From the NCBI GenBank assembly GCA_004369085.1, contig ML210411.1, positions 9,708 to 33,428 on the forward strand: DNA of 23,721 nt. The letters are read 5' to 3'. Within the stretch, counting starts at the first letter, position 1, and each line of letters starts with the position of its first letter. Both the position numbers and the translations under genes were made by a program. The DNA is from Coprinopsis marcescibilis. Lineage: Eukaryota; Basidiomycota; Agaricomycetes; Agaricales; Psathyrellaceae. Below are positions 1 through 7,312 of the stretch, in pieces. The notes beneath the pieces are model-generated. The model did not search any database, was not told the DNA's origin, and worked only from the letters and a program-made list of their open reading frames with translations.

Positions 1-138
1 GACAACATGGCATAATAAGCAAAATAGTACAGACCTTTGACCTTGGGGCTTCTTACGCTTGAGATTAGATTGAAGACTTGAAGGGGCATCCTGAGCAGCA
101 GCTCTAGAAATACTCCAAGTAGTCTTGCGTTCTGCCAT
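1..138 (-). CDS. Possible 5' exon of an unknown gene, cut by the window edge
   Basis: On the minus strand an ATG at 138-136 opens a frame of 46 codons that stays open to the left edge. The peptide begins MAERKTTWSISRAAAQDAP and has a basic patch (KRKKPQ) near residue 30. A possible 5' splice site (AAG then GTCTGT) lies near position 23. Upstream of the ATG the strand is AT-rich, with a TATA-like stretch near 172-180. I do not recognise the family. Because only the start is visible and the neighbourhood is repeats, this may equally be an element relic or a chance frame. Confidence 0.25.
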   Translation of the reverse strand, partial: MAERKTTWSISRAAAQDAPSSLQSNLKRKKPQGQRSVLFCLLCHVV

Positions 139-229
139 TAAACTTCTCAAAAAATAAACATCAATTAAAGAAAATATATTATTGATAAACTACTAACATT
201 TTGTTGACTACAAATGTAGTATACAAGCA

Positions 230-1115
230 AAGGACACAGACAGTGGACACGCAAAGGGGTCAGCACAGACAAAAAAAGGGCACGAACACTGATGCACAAC
301 AGGGGACGCAGTAAGGGCAAGGGGACTAACGCAGCAAGGGGGCAGGCACAAACGCGGCAGGGGGCACAGGCGCTAACACCAGCAAAGGCAAAGGGGCAGG
401 CACTAACGCAGCAAGGCAAGCAGCAAGGGGCGCAGCAACAGGGCAGGCGCTAACGTGGCAATGGCGTAGGCACGAACCGCAAAGGACAGTGGGCGGCAGG
501 GCAAGGACACAGGTGCAGGCAGTAACGGTGTAGGCACAAACTGCAAAGGGCAGCAGGCGTTAATGCGCAAGGACACAGGCGCGGGCGCTAACACGGCAAC
601 GGCATAGGCGCAAACCGCAGTGGGGGATAACGCAGCAAGGGCACTGGGCGCTAACGCAGGAAGGGCGGCCCAGCAGGTGGGCAACGCAGAAAGGGTGTGG
701 GCACTAAACCACAAAGGGCGCTGGGCGCTAAGGCGGGAAGGGCGGCCCAGTGGGTAGGCGCAAACGGGTGGTGGGCGGGCGGTAGCGATGGGCAGGCGGT
801 AGCGATGGGCAGGTGGTGGCGATGGGTGGCAGATGGGCAGTGGCAGGTGAGCAGTGGGCGGTGGACGCAATGGGCGGTGGACGGTGAATGTGATGGGCGG
901 GCGGTGGTGGTGGGTGGCGGACACGAAGGGCGGGCAGTGGCGGTGGGCGGTGGACGTGATGGGCAGTCGCGAAGGGCAGCGGACGCGATGGGTGGGCAGT
1001 GGCGGTGGGCAGCGGATGCGATGGGCGGTGGTGATGGGCGGGTGGTGGCGAAGGGTGGTGGCGAAGGGTGGCGGCGATGGGCGGGCGGTGGCGATGGGCA
1101 GTGATGAACAGGCAG
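230..1115. repeat. G-rich degenerate minisatellite region
   Basis: The plus strand is strongly G-rich and built from short irregular repeats. The first part (about 240-760) repeats variants of CGCTAACGCAGCAAGGGCA. The second part (about 760-1110) repeats variants of GGCGATGGGCGGGCGGTG. Long frames on both strands (Pro/His-rich on minus, Gly/Trp-rich on plus) are by-products of the composition, not genes. Runs of GGG at short spacing make G-quadruplex formation plausible. Unlike the transposons further right, this block still contains many CpG dinucleotides. Confidence 0.75.
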
Positions 1116-1220
1116 GCATGATGGGCAGGCAGTGGGCAGTAGGCAGGGAGGGTAGCTCAACCAAGGTGGGAGCAGGAAGTGGGAAGAGAGAAAGAGAAGG
1201 GTGGTGCTGTGACATGAAGC

Positions 1221-1250
1221 CCACCCATCAACTGTACAGTTGATGGGTGG
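1221..1250. repeat. Perfect 30-bp palindrome
   Basis: The 15 bases CCACCCATCAACTGT are followed immediately by their exact reverse complement, with no spacer. Symmetry stops exactly at both ends. It lies between the G-rich minisatellite and an AT-rich spacer. It could be a cruciform-forming site, fused terminal repeats of a lost element, or a protein-binding dyad; the sequence does not decide between these. Confidence 0.9.
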
Positions 1251-1543
1251 CTGTTCCCACGGGGTTTAATTTTTTTAAATTTTTTTGCCCTGTGCAAGGG
1301 TTCAATCCCAGGTCAGGCCAGTTTATTTTCCAGGGTTTGAGGGTTCAATCCCAGCCCAGGCTGCTTTATTTCTCTTAGTTTTTTGCCCAAAAAATTTCAC
1401 AAAAAAACCCCCAACAAATTCACAAATAAATATCCATCCATACCATATTGCCCTGCTTTGATTCCAGGCTTACATTTTTTTTTTGTGTTTCAACTAAACA
1501 ATCTCTACATAAACTAAAAGTACTGTATGTATACATATTACTT
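1251..1543. other. AT-rich spacer with two tRNA B-box-like motifs
   Basis: No gene is seen. The plus strand carries GGTTCAATCCC twice, at 1299-1309 and 1342-1352, 43 bp apart, each followed by a similar pyrimidine-rich stretch. This matches the RNA polymerase III B-box consensus, but no A-box or cloverleaf is evident, so it is best read as a decayed, tandemly duplicated tRNA-derived fragment. Confidence 0.4.
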
Positions 1544-1884
1544 GAAGAGTCTCTGAAGAGTCTCTGAAGACTCTTTGAAGACTCTTTGAAGACTCTTTGC
1601 AAAGTCTCTGAAGAGTCTTCAGAGACTCTTTGGAGACTCTTTGGAGACTCCTCAGAGACTTTTCGAAGACTCCTCAGAGACTTTTCAAAGACTCTCTGCA
1701 GTGTCTTTGAAGACTCTTCGGAGACTTTGCGGAGAGTCTTCAGAGAGTCTTCAAAAAGTCTCTGAAGACTCTTCGCAAAGCCTCCGAAGAGTCTCTGTAT
1801 AATCCTCGAAGACTCTTCACAAAGTCTCTGTAAAGTCTCCACATAATCCTCAAAGACTCTTCACAAAGTCTCCGAAGACTCTAC
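1544..1884. repeat. 11-bp tandem array, 31 units in exact register
   Basis: The block divides into 31 consecutive 11-mers with no insertion or deletion; the consensus is close to GAAGACTCTTC. Units at the right end also show a 44-bp higher-order period: the variant ATAATCCTC recurs at 1799 and 1843. Because 11 is not a multiple of three, every frame gives an 11-residue peptide repeat. The minus-strand frame reads as repeats like SLRKVSEESSK. That open frame (1420-1842) is a consequence of the array and I do not call it a gene. Confidence 0.92.
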
Positions 1885-1909
1885 GGAGAGTGGTGGGTGA
1901 GTGTAATGT

Positions 1910-2391
1910 ACTCAAAGGCTCTAGCATGGACTATAGCATTATACTTCTATGGGTCTAGCATAGATGACATGTGAGAGCCATACAATGGCTACCATATGAA
2001 AGCTGTATAATGGCCACACAGAACTTGTATGGCTATCATACAGTTGCTGTGGAAGGGCTGTACAATGGCCGCATGGAGATTGCACAGCAGCCGCATGGAC
2101 GTGGCATGGAGCTTGCACAGCTCTAGCGCAGCGGCCGCATGGAGTTGCATGGCCCTGACACAGCTCCAGCACGGCGGCCACACAGACTTGTGGGCCAGTG
2201 CTAAGTGTAGACATGGCTCTGGCACAGCCTTCACATGGCAGCTGCACTAGAGCTGTGCCAGAGCCATGTCAAGTCCACATGGCAGCTGTGTGGCCACCAT
2301 GCCAGAGCTGTGTCAAGGCCACACCAGCTCCATACCAGGGCCACACAGCCATACCAGGGCCACACAGACCTGTGGGGGAGGGTAAAGTACT
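1910..2391. repeat. CATGG-rich repeat, rearranged relative of the 4778-5620 element
   Basis: 1910-2211 is the reverse complement of the left arm of the element at 4778-5620: the block from AAAGGCTCTAGCATGG to GTGCTAAGTGTAG matches 5155 down to 4779 at many points. 2228-2391 matches that element's right arm in direct orientation, ending in the same GGTAAAGTACT. The two arms meet near 2211, without the AT-rich middle part found at 5159-5385. The body is short imperfect repeats of CATGG, GCCATG and CTAGAG. Frames on both strands here are composition artefacts. Confidence 0.7.
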
Positions 2392-2785
2392 CCACAAACC
2401 AGGAATTAGGCAAAAAATCACTCCCTCAGTAGTGGTTGTTAGTTGGCAGTAGTAGTTGGTATGTGCCCAATGGCAACAGGTCTCCATGACCCTGGCATGC
2501 TTGGCTGCCTCATTGAGCCATGTGTTCCACCCATGGGAGGCTGAAGCTTACCCTTATGTTTGATAGGGGAGGTGAAACCACTGATGCCACACCCATAATG
2601 GGAAGGTACAAGCCAACGGCAAGGTGAAGTAGCTGTGCAATGCCAAACAGTGAATGGGCAGGGTTGGATAGCACTGTGAAACAACTCCAGGCTGGAGCTC
2701 AAGCTCTGGAATGCACACCTGGTTGGCTGCCAGGCCAGACAGGAAGCTGGAACAGGTGGGGGATCCATGCTGGTTGGCACCTGCT
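2392..2785. other. Unassigned spacer
   Basis: A minus-strand frame of 113 codons (2439-2780) covers most of this stretch, but it starts and ends at repeat borders and I recognise no domain in it. A neighbouring minus frame contains the protein-like run WNTWLNEAAKHARVMETC around 2470-2530. This may be part of a decayed element. I see nothing else here. Confidence 0.3.
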
Positions 2786-3027
2786 GTTAAAATAGAGCAA
2801 TGTGATCACACCAGGGATTGAACCTAGGACCTCACCAACACATAACGGATGCTCTAACCATGGAGCTATATAATCTTAGGGACCTGGAGTTGACTACTAG
2901 TTAGATAGCCAAGGATGAGTGTGTACCTAGACCTGCAATATGGACTGTCTGCAACTGCTGAGCAATTTAGTCCAGTTCAGGAACTCTGACCATATTAGAA
3001 AGGTGCTGACACATCACACACTTCTAA
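2786..3027 (-). mobile_element. 242-bp tRNA-like repeat, copy 1 (uninterrupted)
   Basis: This unit recurs at 6117-6782, where it is split by a solo LTR, and partly inverted at 7199-7312. On the minus strand it starts about TTAGAAGTGTG and ends ATTTTAACAG. Its 3' half contains a 72-nt tRNA-like sequence. Copies 1 and 2 are the same length once the inserted LTR is removed and are alike from end to end, so the borders are well defined. No target duplication is obvious for this copy. It is a short non-autonomous retroelement, either a SINE or a TRIM-like LTR unit. Confidence 0.75.
2804..2875 (-). ncRNA. tRNA-like cloverleaf (copy 1), probably not a functional tRNA
   Basis: Read on the minus strand, the 7-bp acceptor stem GATTATA pairs with TGTGATC. 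The D stem GCTC/GAGC is perfect, with an A-box-like TAGCTCCATGGTTAGAGC. The T arm CTAGG-TTCAATC-CCTGG contains a B-box. Total length is 72 nt. The anticodon stem does not pair well and position 33 is not T, so it should not decode. A and B boxes are intact enough for RNA polymerase III, as in tRNA-derived SINEs. Confidence 0.65.
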
Positions 3028-4142
3028 TAGCTACACCTCCAAATGGCCCAAAGGCTGCTGTGATGTTTGGCTGCACCTAGGACTGATGAGGTGTTGGTCT
3101 GACAGCAACCTGTTCATGATATGGGAACAATCTGATGGTCAATTTGCTGTTGTAAGATCATTTTTGACATGGCTCCCATGTTTTCGTTCCACCTAGTTGA
3201 AACATGATGGCCCAAAATTCACCTCTGTGCCATATAAAGTATGATTCATGTATAAATCACACATTTATGGTCAAATTCACATGCCTACTTTCATTTTGCC
3301 TGTTTATAGATGTTGAGATCCAACCAAATACCCTGTGCTTAACAAGATTGGAAATTTGAAGGACTTAGAGAAAATTCTTCTATGTGTTGCAGCGCATGAA
3401 TAATGTTTGGACTCCAACAGAAATTCAACATAAGCCAAACAGCATACATATCAATGTTTGTTTATTCTTCCACCCACTCAGCACTGCCCTGGGTGCTCAC
3501 TCATTCTTCCCAAGTTCAATGTTCACATTGTAAGTTTGGTGCCATCAAGCTATTCTATCACTGACACTTCTTTTTTGCCAACATAGCAGATTGAAGATAT
3601 TTGGCCAGATGTGCTGCCAGCGGTATGTTCATTGCCTTTGGTTCTGGGCATTGGTGCTGACACACACTTTCTACATAGGCCTTTCTTGCAGAATAACTTG
3701 GGTACCATGTCAGTCAGGTAGTGGGAGAGCATGTTGGAGTATGCTAGAGGTATGTGTGCTTTCCCCTTGTTTGGTGTGCTTAGTTTTCAACAGTCTGAAG
3801 TCATCACCCTAAGTTTTTCAGAGTTCCCACTTTCAGTCAACAATCAAGTAGGTTGCCTATTAATATATCTACCACTCTGTAATGTGTACTATAGATTAGA
3901 CCAATACATAATTTTTGCTCAGGAAATATATACACTTGCTAGCAAAGCAAAAATTGAGGAGAAAATACCACAGAAATACAAATATAAATGAAAATTCACA
4001 GCAAATGCTGGTTTATTCAAATTATCAAAAATATGTAGACACATTTGCCTGCCATGTAGCCTCCACATCGACCTGGCAACAGCATGGTATTAGGGCAATC
4101 AAATGCTGGCCTCCAGGTGTTGGCATGATGTACTGATGTAGT
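3028..4142. other. Spacer with a possible degenerate coding segment
   Basis: On the plus strand a protein-like frame runs from about 3589 (after a possible acceptor ACATAG) to 3991, reading QIEDIWPDVLPA and later SVR-stop-WESMLEYARG. It is interrupted by one TAG near 3718. A second fragment at about 3323-3407 reads PTKYPVLNKIGNLKDLEKIL before a stop. Neither matches a family I know. They may be exons of a decayed element gene. The rest (3028-3320 and 3992-4142) shows nothing I can assign. Confidence 0.2.
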
Positions 4143-4207
4143 CACTGCCTGGAAAATGCATCTTGATCAAAATGTGGCACAAACATTTCATCTGTTTGAC
4201 GGTGTAG

Positions 4208-4244
4208 TGGGGCAGCACAGGGTGTCCACAGCCCCACACCAATT
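4208..4244. repeat. Short repeat shared with 7554-7590
   Basis: Thirty-seven bases starting TGGGGCAGCA match 7554-7590 at 33 positions, in the same orientation. It lies just 3' of the LINE coding end in the LINE's orientation, so it may belong to that element's 3' untranslated region, with the copy at 7554 a second, otherwise unrecognisable remnant. Confidence 0.5.
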
Positions 4245-4406
4245 CCATTGGTCTGGAGCTGACCGCTGGTCTGCACACCTCTGTCAAGCCTCCTCACAAG
4301 CAGCCAGCAGCACTGAAGCATACTGCTACCCACAGAGAAGCTGTCTGGCCTCACTGGAGCCTAACCCCACCCCACCCTGTCATGCGACTCAGGGCCACTA
4401 ACAAAA

Positions 4407-4777
4407 TCATCTGATACCCTTGGAATGGGCTTTGAAGGCAAACATTCTAGGGTTTGCCCAAAGAAAATCCAGAAGCTCACCCAGTTGCTTGGGAGAGTCC
4501 ATTTTGCCGTGCTGTGTGAAGCAGCACCAGCCACACCAAAGAGATGAGCACAGGTCTCAATGAAGATCCTGTACCTGCATTGGATTTCTCCATCAATATT
4601 GAATTGGGCATGATATTTGCCTAATGGAGCATGCCCAAGGATGCAGCAAGCCATCCTTACCATTGTTGCTATGGACTTGGTGGCAGTAAATGACAGCCAA
4701 GTGCCCCCTTTGAGAACACTTGGCTTGAGAGGTCAGTCCTGCATGTCCCCCATTTGAAGGAAGTGCTTGCCCCAATA
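4407..4777 (-). pseudogene. LINE ORF2 relic, C-terminal part after RNase H
   Basis: Read on the minus strand from 4777, the frame continues the RNase H part at 5621-6116 if the 4778-5620 insertion is removed: the codons for Tyr-Trp-Gly are completed exactly across the junction and run into KHFLQMGDMQD. After a TGA (4733-4735) it reads PLKPSVLKGGTWLSF, then CILGHAPLGKYHAQF, then a decayed Cys/His patch with ETCAHLF. This is the post-RNase H region typical of Tad-like LINEs of Agaricomycetes (known motif pattern GHAPxGxYxxRF followed by a Cys-rich site). A frameshift precedes the last piece, which reads LGELLDFLWANPRMFAF. Several stops make it non-functional. Confidence 0.7.
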
Positions 4778-5620
4778 ACTACACTTAGCACTAGCCCACA
4801 AGTCCATGCAGCCGCCATGCTGGAGCCATGTCAGGGCCATGCCAGGGCCATGCAAGTCCATGCAAGTGCATGCGGTCACTGTGCTAGAGCCGTGCAACTC
4901 TGTGTGGCCGCTGTGCTAGAGCCATGCAAGCTCCATGCCATGTCTGTGCAGCTGCCGTGCCACATCCATGTGGCTGCTGTGCAATCTCTGTGCAGCCACC
5001 ATATGGCCATTGTACGGCCCTTCCACAGCAGCTATATGATAGCCATACAAGTTCTGTGTGGCCATCATACGGCTTTCATATGACAGCCATTGTATGGCTC
5101 TCACATGTCATCTATGCTAGATCCATAGAAGTATAATGCTATAGTCCATGCTAGAGCCTTTCCAAAATTGAAAAAACTGAAATCGTAGATAAAAAAACTA
5201 TAGTTACAGTACATGCATTCTATTGTATTTATTCTTCTTCTTCCTGTTCATTCTCATTATCTTCCTCCATGTTTCTTTCCTGTTTGGATTGCACAATTTG
5301 AGTGTGATAGTAGAGCATCACATGAATCATCCAGTTGAAGTTATTGGTAGTCTTCCATTTGAGAATTGCAGCACATCCTCCTCCTAGCCATGCAGCTGAA
5401 GCTGTGCCAGAGCCACACTCTAGCCACGCAACTGTGGCATGGCCTCCACATGGCCTCCACATGGCCTCCATATGGCAGCCGCACTAGAGCCGTGCCAGAG
5501 CCATGTCAAGACTGCACAGCAGCCATGTGGCTGCCATGCCAGAGCCGTGCCAGGGCTGCACCAGCTCCATGCCAGGGCCACACGGCTGCCGCAAGGACCT
5601 GTGGGGCAGGGTAAAGTACT
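4778..5620. mobile_element. 843-bp CATGG-rich non-autonomous element inserted in the LINE
   Basis: The sequence CCCCAATA occurs at 4770-4777 and again at 5621-5628, directly flanking the element; a ninth matching base makes 8 or 9 bp possible. Removing one copy plus the element restores the LINE reading frame. The ends resemble imperfect inverted repeats (ACTACACTTAGCACTAGCCC against AGTACTTTACCCTGCCCC). Both arms are filled with short CATGG/GCCATG/AGAGCC subterminal repeats; the middle (5159-5385) is AT-rich. An 8-bp duplication fits hAT; 9 bp would fit Mutator-like elements. Confidence 0.75.
5229..5380 (-). pseudogene. Possible C-terminal coding remnant inside the CATGG-rich element
   Basis: The AT-rich middle of the element carries a minus-strand frame whose last 50 residues are unlike the repeat-derived peptide before them: KWKTTNNFNWMIHVMLYYH followed by an acidic tail ending in four Glu and a stop at 5229-5231. 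Protein-like composition bounded by repeat arms suggests the last exon of a lost element gene. I do not recognise the family, and it could be chance. Confidence 0.25.
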
Positions 5621-6116
5621 CCCCAATAAGATGAAGGTTGAAACTTGGAAATCCAAGAATCAATGCAAAATTTTGCAACTGCTTGGCAGACAATGTTAAG
5701 CAAGGTCTTGAGGTGATGCCCCAAGACAGTGGGAGTATCATGCATGTAATCATGTGTGGTGAGATGGATGTGCCATTCAAGCTTGGACAGCACCTGTATG
5801 AATTCAATGGAATGCTCTGGGCATCCATAAAACCATCTAGATAGAGCAGTGCACATGGCCAAGGAATGTCCCTGGCCTAAGTGCACTAAGGGATCTACAG
5901 TGCACTTGGCAGCTGCAATATGATCAGTGAAAATCACAATCATATGGCAATCATAGGATTGAAGCATTCTGATGATTTCTGCATATATGGTGTAGAGTTT
6001 GGCATCTGGGGCTGTAATTCTGCCTGTGGCAAACTTGGCCTTGGTGAACATGTTTCTGCAAGGATGCATCATGTAGCCAGCAATGGCCTGGTGCCACACC
6101 TTGTGGGGGACCATAG
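5621..6116 (-). pseudogene. LINE ORF2 relic, RNase H domain
   Basis: The minus-strand frame reads HPCRNMFTKAKFATGRITAP, then DAKLYTIYAEI (helix with the conserved Glu), then VIFTDHIAAAK (strand with the second Asp, family pattern TDS), VDPxVHxGQGHSLA, and SKLEWHIH. This order is the RNase H domain of Agaricomycete LINEs. The first catalytic Asp (VTDA) lies in the next upstream fragment, separated by the 6117-6782 insertion. Downstream the domain ends with SWISKFQPSSYWG exactly at the duplicated CCCCAATA. This portion itself has no stop codon. Confidence 0.82.
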
Positions 6117-6135
6117 TGTTAAAATAGAGCAATGC

Positions 6136-6208
6136 AACCACACCAGGGATTGAACCTAGGACCTCCACCAACACATGAGGGACGCTCTAACCACTGAGCT
6201 ATATGATC
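6136..6208 (-). ncRNA. tRNA-like cloverleaf (copy 2), probably not a functional tRNA
   Basis: The 73-nt minus-strand sequence folds like the first copy: acceptor GATCATA with TGTGGTT (all seven paired, some G-T), D stem GCTC/GAGC, T arm CTAGG-TTCAATC-CCTGG. Compared with copy 1, the acceptor bases differ in ways that keep pairing (T-G versus C-G at the fourth pair, T-A versus T-G at the third). The anticodon arm is again degenerate. It probably served as the internal RNA polymerase III promoter of a small retroelement. Confidence 0.65.
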
Positions 6209-6231
6209 TTAGGAACATGGAGTTGACTATT

Positions 6232-6646
6232 TGTTGAACTTAGAACGATCGACTACACTTATGTCAGATACGTGACTAAGTGAATATGCTAATGTCATAT
6301 ACATGACTAAAGTATTACAAACCATGATGCATCCACTTGTGTCATTATTACTCATACTGACTCATACTTGAGTCTAGACTATGCTGGAACATTCTAGCAA
6401 AGTCTATTTATATATTTACTCATCACATGTAGCATGTAACTTACTTACTAATACGCTTGTAGAATAGGTATATAAGGGCTGTAGTTTAGCCCTATACGAA
6501 TCATCTCTCTTGCCTCTCAACTACCACCTGCTAAGCTATAAGCAACTCCTAACTACCTCTTACTACAAGGTAAATATGTCCTCTCAAGTCGTATACATTG
6601 GCCTCCTGTCTGCCTGCGCATTAGCTGTGCTCCATGGCTTTCAACA
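6232..6646 (+). mobile_element. Solo LTR, 415 bp, with 5-bp target duplication
   Basis: The element begins TGTTGAACTTAG and ends CTTTCAACA, giving TG..CA ends and an inverted TGTTGAA/TTCAACA. CTATT flanks it at 6227-6231 and 6647-6651. Copy 1 of the host repeat (2786-3027) has the matching empty site, so the borders are certain. A TATA box (TATATAAG, 6469-6476) lies where U3 should end. No internal element sequence is attached, so this is the product of LTR-LTR recombination. I cannot tell Copia from Gypsy from the LTR alone. Confidence 0.9.
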
Positions 6647-6782
6647 CTATTGGTTAGATAGACAAGGATGAGTGTGTACCTGGACCCGCAATGTGGACTG
6701 TGTGCAACTGCCGAGCGGTTTTGTCCAGTTCAGGAACTCTGACCATATTAGGAAGGTACTGACACATCACACACTTCTAACA

Positions 6783-7198
6783 CATAGCATCAGTTACCAT
6801 GATGTACACATCAGGAATCTTGTTTACCATAGTGAACTTGGCTTCCAATATCCGCTCCTTCTCTTCAAGAGTGCCCTTCCTCTCGCTTGCCTCCCTTGGG
6901 GGGACAAACTTGTCAAAGGTGATGTGGTCTACTAGACAGACACCAGGTTGGTTCTCCCCTGCAGTGGGGTTGAACAGCTCACTCAGTTCAGGGAGATGCT
7001 TCTAAATCTTCATGATTGTGCTCTGCACTTTATCTGCCTGCTTGGATGGCATCCTTTTGGTAGCCATGTCCCAGGAGTGACCTGGTCAGATGGGTTGCTA
7101 AAAGGGTTAGATTTCTGTTTGTCTGGCTGACCACATTGTCATTTATACAGCTAGGGTAGGCTCTATAGTCTTTGAGCCTGTGATGGAAGGGAAGAAGG
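6783..7198 (-). pseudogene. LINE ORF2 relic, region upstream of RNase H and first catalytic Asp
   Basis: From an ATG at 7067 the minus frame reads MATKRMPSKQADKVQ, then after one TAG (7002-7004) KHLPELSELFNP, FVPPREASERKGTLEEKE, and finally NKIPDVYIMVTDAM, where VTDA holds the first RNase H Asp. It joins in frame to 6116 when the 6117-6782 insertion is removed. The frame can be followed past 7067 only with stops (about 7067-7115), so the ATG is probably an internal Met rather than a real start. The fragment ends at the inverted repeat copy at 7199. Confidence 0.68.
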
Positions 7199-7312
7199 TG
7201 TTAGAAGTGTGTGGTGTGTCAACACCTTCCTAATATGGTCAGAGTTCCTGAACTGGACTAAACCGCTTGGCAGTTGCATACAGTCCATATTGCGGGTCCA
7301 GGTACAGACTTT
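7199..7312 (+). repeat. Partial inverted copy of the 242-bp tRNA-like repeat
   Basis: Starting TGTTAGAAGTGTGTGG, this is the reverse complement of the right half of the units ending at 3027 and 6782, with clear identity down to GGGTCCAGGTACA near 7308. The tRNA-like half is missing; instead a T-rich run follows. It marks the 5' limit of the recognisable LINE relic. Confidence 0.75.

Larger units (their letters stand above)
6117..6782 (-). mobile_element. 242-bp tRNA-like repeat, copy 2, split by a solo LTR
   Basis: Without the LTR at 6232-6646 and one CTATT, this unit is 246 bp and matches 2786-3027 throughout. It is bordered by CATAG at 6112-6116 and at 6783-6787, a 5-bp target duplication. 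With these borders it begins TGTTAAAA and ends TTCTAACA on the plus strand, so its ends are TG..CA with a short inverted TGTTA/TAACA, as in LTRs. It sits inside the LINE: removing it joins VTDAM to VPHKVWHQ and restores the RNase H frame. Confidence 0.78.

Noticed and set aside
403..1224. Long minus-strand Pro/His-rich frame (273 codons) and overlapping plus and minus frames
   Set aside because: They follow from a stop-poor G-rich minisatellite; several frames on both strands are open at once and none shows a domain.
1420..1842. 140-codon frame of regular 11-residue repeats as a coiled-coil gene
   Set aside because: The periodicity is a direct product of the 11-bp array, which gives an 11-residue repeat in any frame; no promoter, homologue or non-repeat domain supports a gene.
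1544..1884. CRISPR-like array
   Set aside because: Contiguous 11-mers have no spacers, and the surroundings are eukaryotic.
1939..2452. Multiple Cys/His/Trp-rich frames in the CATGG-rich repeats (also 4754-5136 and 5366-5656)
   Set aside because: They are translations of short repeats, present on both strands and in several frames at once.
2804..2875. Functional tRNA gene
   Set aside because: The anticodon stem is unpaired, base 33 is not T, and the sequence is part of a dispersed repeat.
6777..7147. Small independent gene (96 codons, TATA-like box at 7141-7147) flanked by long inverted repeats at 6653-6782 and 7199-7312
   Set aside because: Removing the CATAG-flanked repeat joins the frame to the LINE RNase H domain and supplies its first catalytic Asp, so it is LINE ORF2; the inverted repeats are two separate copies of one repeat family.
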